Positions 22,903 through 23,842 of a stretch of DNA of 23,842 nucleotides are shown here, in pieces. The translations under genes were made by a program, and so were the position numbers. Every line of letters starts with the position of its first letter. Position 1 is the stretch's first letter. This DNA is from JACMMS01 sp043758775 (lineage in GTDB: Bacteria; Pseudomonadota; Gammaproteobacteria; Burkholderiales; Methylophilaceae): contig JAYVMU010000064.1 in assembly GCA_043758775.1 (NCBI GenBank), positions 1 through 23,842 on the forward strand. The letters run 5' to 3'. The notes beneath the pieces were generated by a model. It was not told the origin of the DNA, searched no databases, and worked only from the letters and a program-made list of their open reading frames with translations.

Positions 22903-23585
22903 CTGTGTTTGAAGCAGCTGATGGCGGAACACTGCTGCTGGATGAAATCGGTGATATTCCACCAGGAACCCAAGTCAAGCTACTACGAGTATTACAGGAA
23001 CGCAAGATCGTCCGGCTGGGTGAAAATCATACACGGCCAGTTAATGTTCGTGTCATTGCGGCTACGCACCATAACCTGCTATCAATGGTCGAACGTGGTG
23101 ATTTTCGTGAGGATCTTTATTATCGTCTGCGCGTTATCCCTTTGCATGTTCCTGCATTGCGTGAGCGCAAAGAGGATATTCCGATGATTTCCAACAAATT
23201 GCTGTCTGACTTGAGCGCTCGTTACAAGCGGGAAGTTGTGGGACTAAGCCCAGATGCGCTACTCGCCCTTGTGGCGTATAACTGGCCGGGCAATATCCGG
23301 CAATTATTCAATGCGCTGGAATATGCAATTGTGCATGCTGATGACGCGACTATTCAACGACTGCACTTGCCTCCTGAAATTAGGCATGAATCAACCCCGT
23401 CAGCAAGGTCAACACTACCTGAATTGAACATTGTGCGTTCTTATTATCGCATCCCGGCGCAGGCTGAAGACGAAATTGAATTGATCTCTCGGGTGCTTGC
23501 TGAAACTGGCGGAAATAAAGCAGAAACAGCTCGTAGATTAAATATGTCACGTACCACTTTATGGAAAAAACTTAAAAAACTCTAA
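22902..23585 (+). pseudogene. Sigma-54-dependent response regulator (NtrC family), 5' truncated
   Basis: 227 residues of the C-terminal half of an NtrC/ZraR-type activator. Present are Walker B GGTLLLDEIGDIP at the very start, sensor I VRVIAATHHNL, the arginine-finger region REDLYYRLRVIPLHVPALRERKEDI, YNWPGNIRQLFNALEYA (sensor II) and a Fis-type helix-turn-helix NKAETARRLNMSRTTLWKKL at the C-terminus. Missing are the receiver domain, the Walker A loop and the GAFTGA sigma-54 contact loop, so it cannot hydrolyse ATP or activate transcription. Frame 3 is closed by TGA at 22899-22901. A GTG at 22905 is only nominal. It starts exactly where the cusA remnant ends, which points to one deletion or rearrangement. 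Confidence 0.9.
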
Positions 23586-23586
23586 A

Positions 23587-23740
23587 TTAATGGCAGTTTT
23601 TTCGTATCCATTTGTTTTTAAGCTTGCTTTCTTCAATTGTCTGCCACTGCATGTTGTAGGCCTTATCTTCCCCGCCACATGCAAGTGGGTCGATGTGATC
23701 AATTACATAGCCCTTACACCCATTATGGACCTTCAATCGT
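23587..23740 (-). pseudogene. HNH endonuclease, C-terminal fragment
   Basis: On the - strand a frame of about 50 residues ends at TAA 23587-23589, right after the sigma-54 remnant stop. It reads NGCKGYVIDHIDPLACGG then EDKAYNMQWQTIEESKLKNKW. This is the signature of small HNH nucleases ('gy.vDHi.pLacGGad.psNMQWQT...aK'), with the catalytic Asp-His and the later Asn. No ATG or GTG start precedes it, and the open frame runs straight into the repeat arm at 23738 and then a stop at 23758-23760. The 5' end is therefore lost, apparently to the neighbouring repeat element. HNH proteins of this type are common on phages and mobile DNA. Confidence 0.72.
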
Positions 23741-23823
23741 GACCGCTGATGATGGCCTTACCCTAAAATCGGTCACGATAACCCGTTTTAGCTGGTCACG
23801 ATAGACCATAATCAGCGGTCACG
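23738..23823. repeat. Inverted repeat, 21 bp with two mismatches
   Basis: Left arm 23738-23758 begins CGTGACCGCTGAT, and right arm 23803-23823 ends ATCAGCGGTCACG. The outer 13 bp pair perfectly and 19 of 21 positions match overall. The right arm spans parts of the direct-repeat array, so the left arm is an inverted copy of the same repeat unit. Confidence 0.85.
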
Positions 23824-23842
23824 TTAGGCCGTTTTGACTGGT
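23771..23842. repeat. 23-bp direct repeat array (probable mobile-element end)
   Basis: GGTCACG recurs at 23771, 23794 and 23817, and GGT again at 23840 where the window ends: an exact 23-bp period. Units are of the form GGTCACGATAacCCGTTTTAGCT, with the 3' half varying. Several short repeats in direct orientation at a terminus are typical of transposase-binding sites in IS21-family elements; the assignment is inference. The array continues beyond the window. It is not CRISPR: the repeat core is 7-10 bp and there are no unique spacers of constant length. Confidence 0.75.

Noticed and set aside
22774..23187. Plus-strand frame of 137 residues spanning the cusA/sigma-54 junction
   Set aside because: It crosses the junction in a frame that matches neither gene and shows no recognisable domain.
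23771..23842. CRISPR array
   Set aside because: The repeat core is 7-10 bp with a 23-bp period, and the segments between are related to each other rather than unique spacers.

Overview
The window looks like a chromosomal stretch of a moderately AT-rich betaproteobacterium, most plausibly a methylotroph of the Methylophilaceae type (Methylotenera/Methylovorus-like). The evidence is a small pqqA peptide gene (PQQ is the cofactor of methanol dehydrogenases), a gnd gene of the oxidative ribulose-monophosphate pathway, and a thiS-thiG-apaG-mltA block. The taxonomic call is inference, because no rRNA or tRNA gene is present.

Region 1 (1-9.6 kb) is mostly housekeeping: the 3' part of an LplT-like MFS transporter, a stand-alone pqqA closed by a perfect bidirectional terminator, a leftward operon thiS-thiG-apaG-mltA, a small unknown gene, gnd, a dienelactone-hydrolase-like gene, a secreted trypsin-like protease with TPRs, a zinc-ribbon mini-protein, an MliC-like lipoprotein and a small cupin. 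Region 2 (9.7-16.1 kb) has aminopeptidase ApeB, a DUF6445-like putative 2OG oxygenase, a DHA2 multidrug MFS gene broken by a single-base frameshift, a small secreted protein whose 5' leader carries two hairpins with the same loop, and an ada-alkB alkylation-repair operon in which ada is split by a frameshift.

Region 3 (16.2-18.4 kb) is a compact envelope cluster: a DUF2946 protein with an HCPFC motif, an outer-membrane beta-barrel whose mature N-terminus begins with Cys-x-x-Cys-Gly-Cys, and a convergent TlpA-like thioredoxin. Region 4 (18.5-23.8 kb) looks accessory. It has an orphan 275-residue protein, a 570-bp AT-rich gap with an FNR-like palindrome, a GC-richer NnrS gene, a second paralogue of the CxxCGC barrel coupled to a decayed CusA-type metal-efflux pump, a headless sigma-54 activator fused head-to-head to that pump remnant, a fragment of an HNH endonuclease, and an array of 23-bp direct repeats with an inverted copy, probably the end of a mobile element.

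The best candidate for an undescribed system is the pair of CxxCGC outer-membrane barrels. One sits with DUF2946 and a thiol oxidoreductase and the other with a CusA pump, which suggests a cell-envelope copper/silver or redox role. The most informative decay signals are the cusA/sigma-54 junction at about 22,903 and the repeat array at the right edge.
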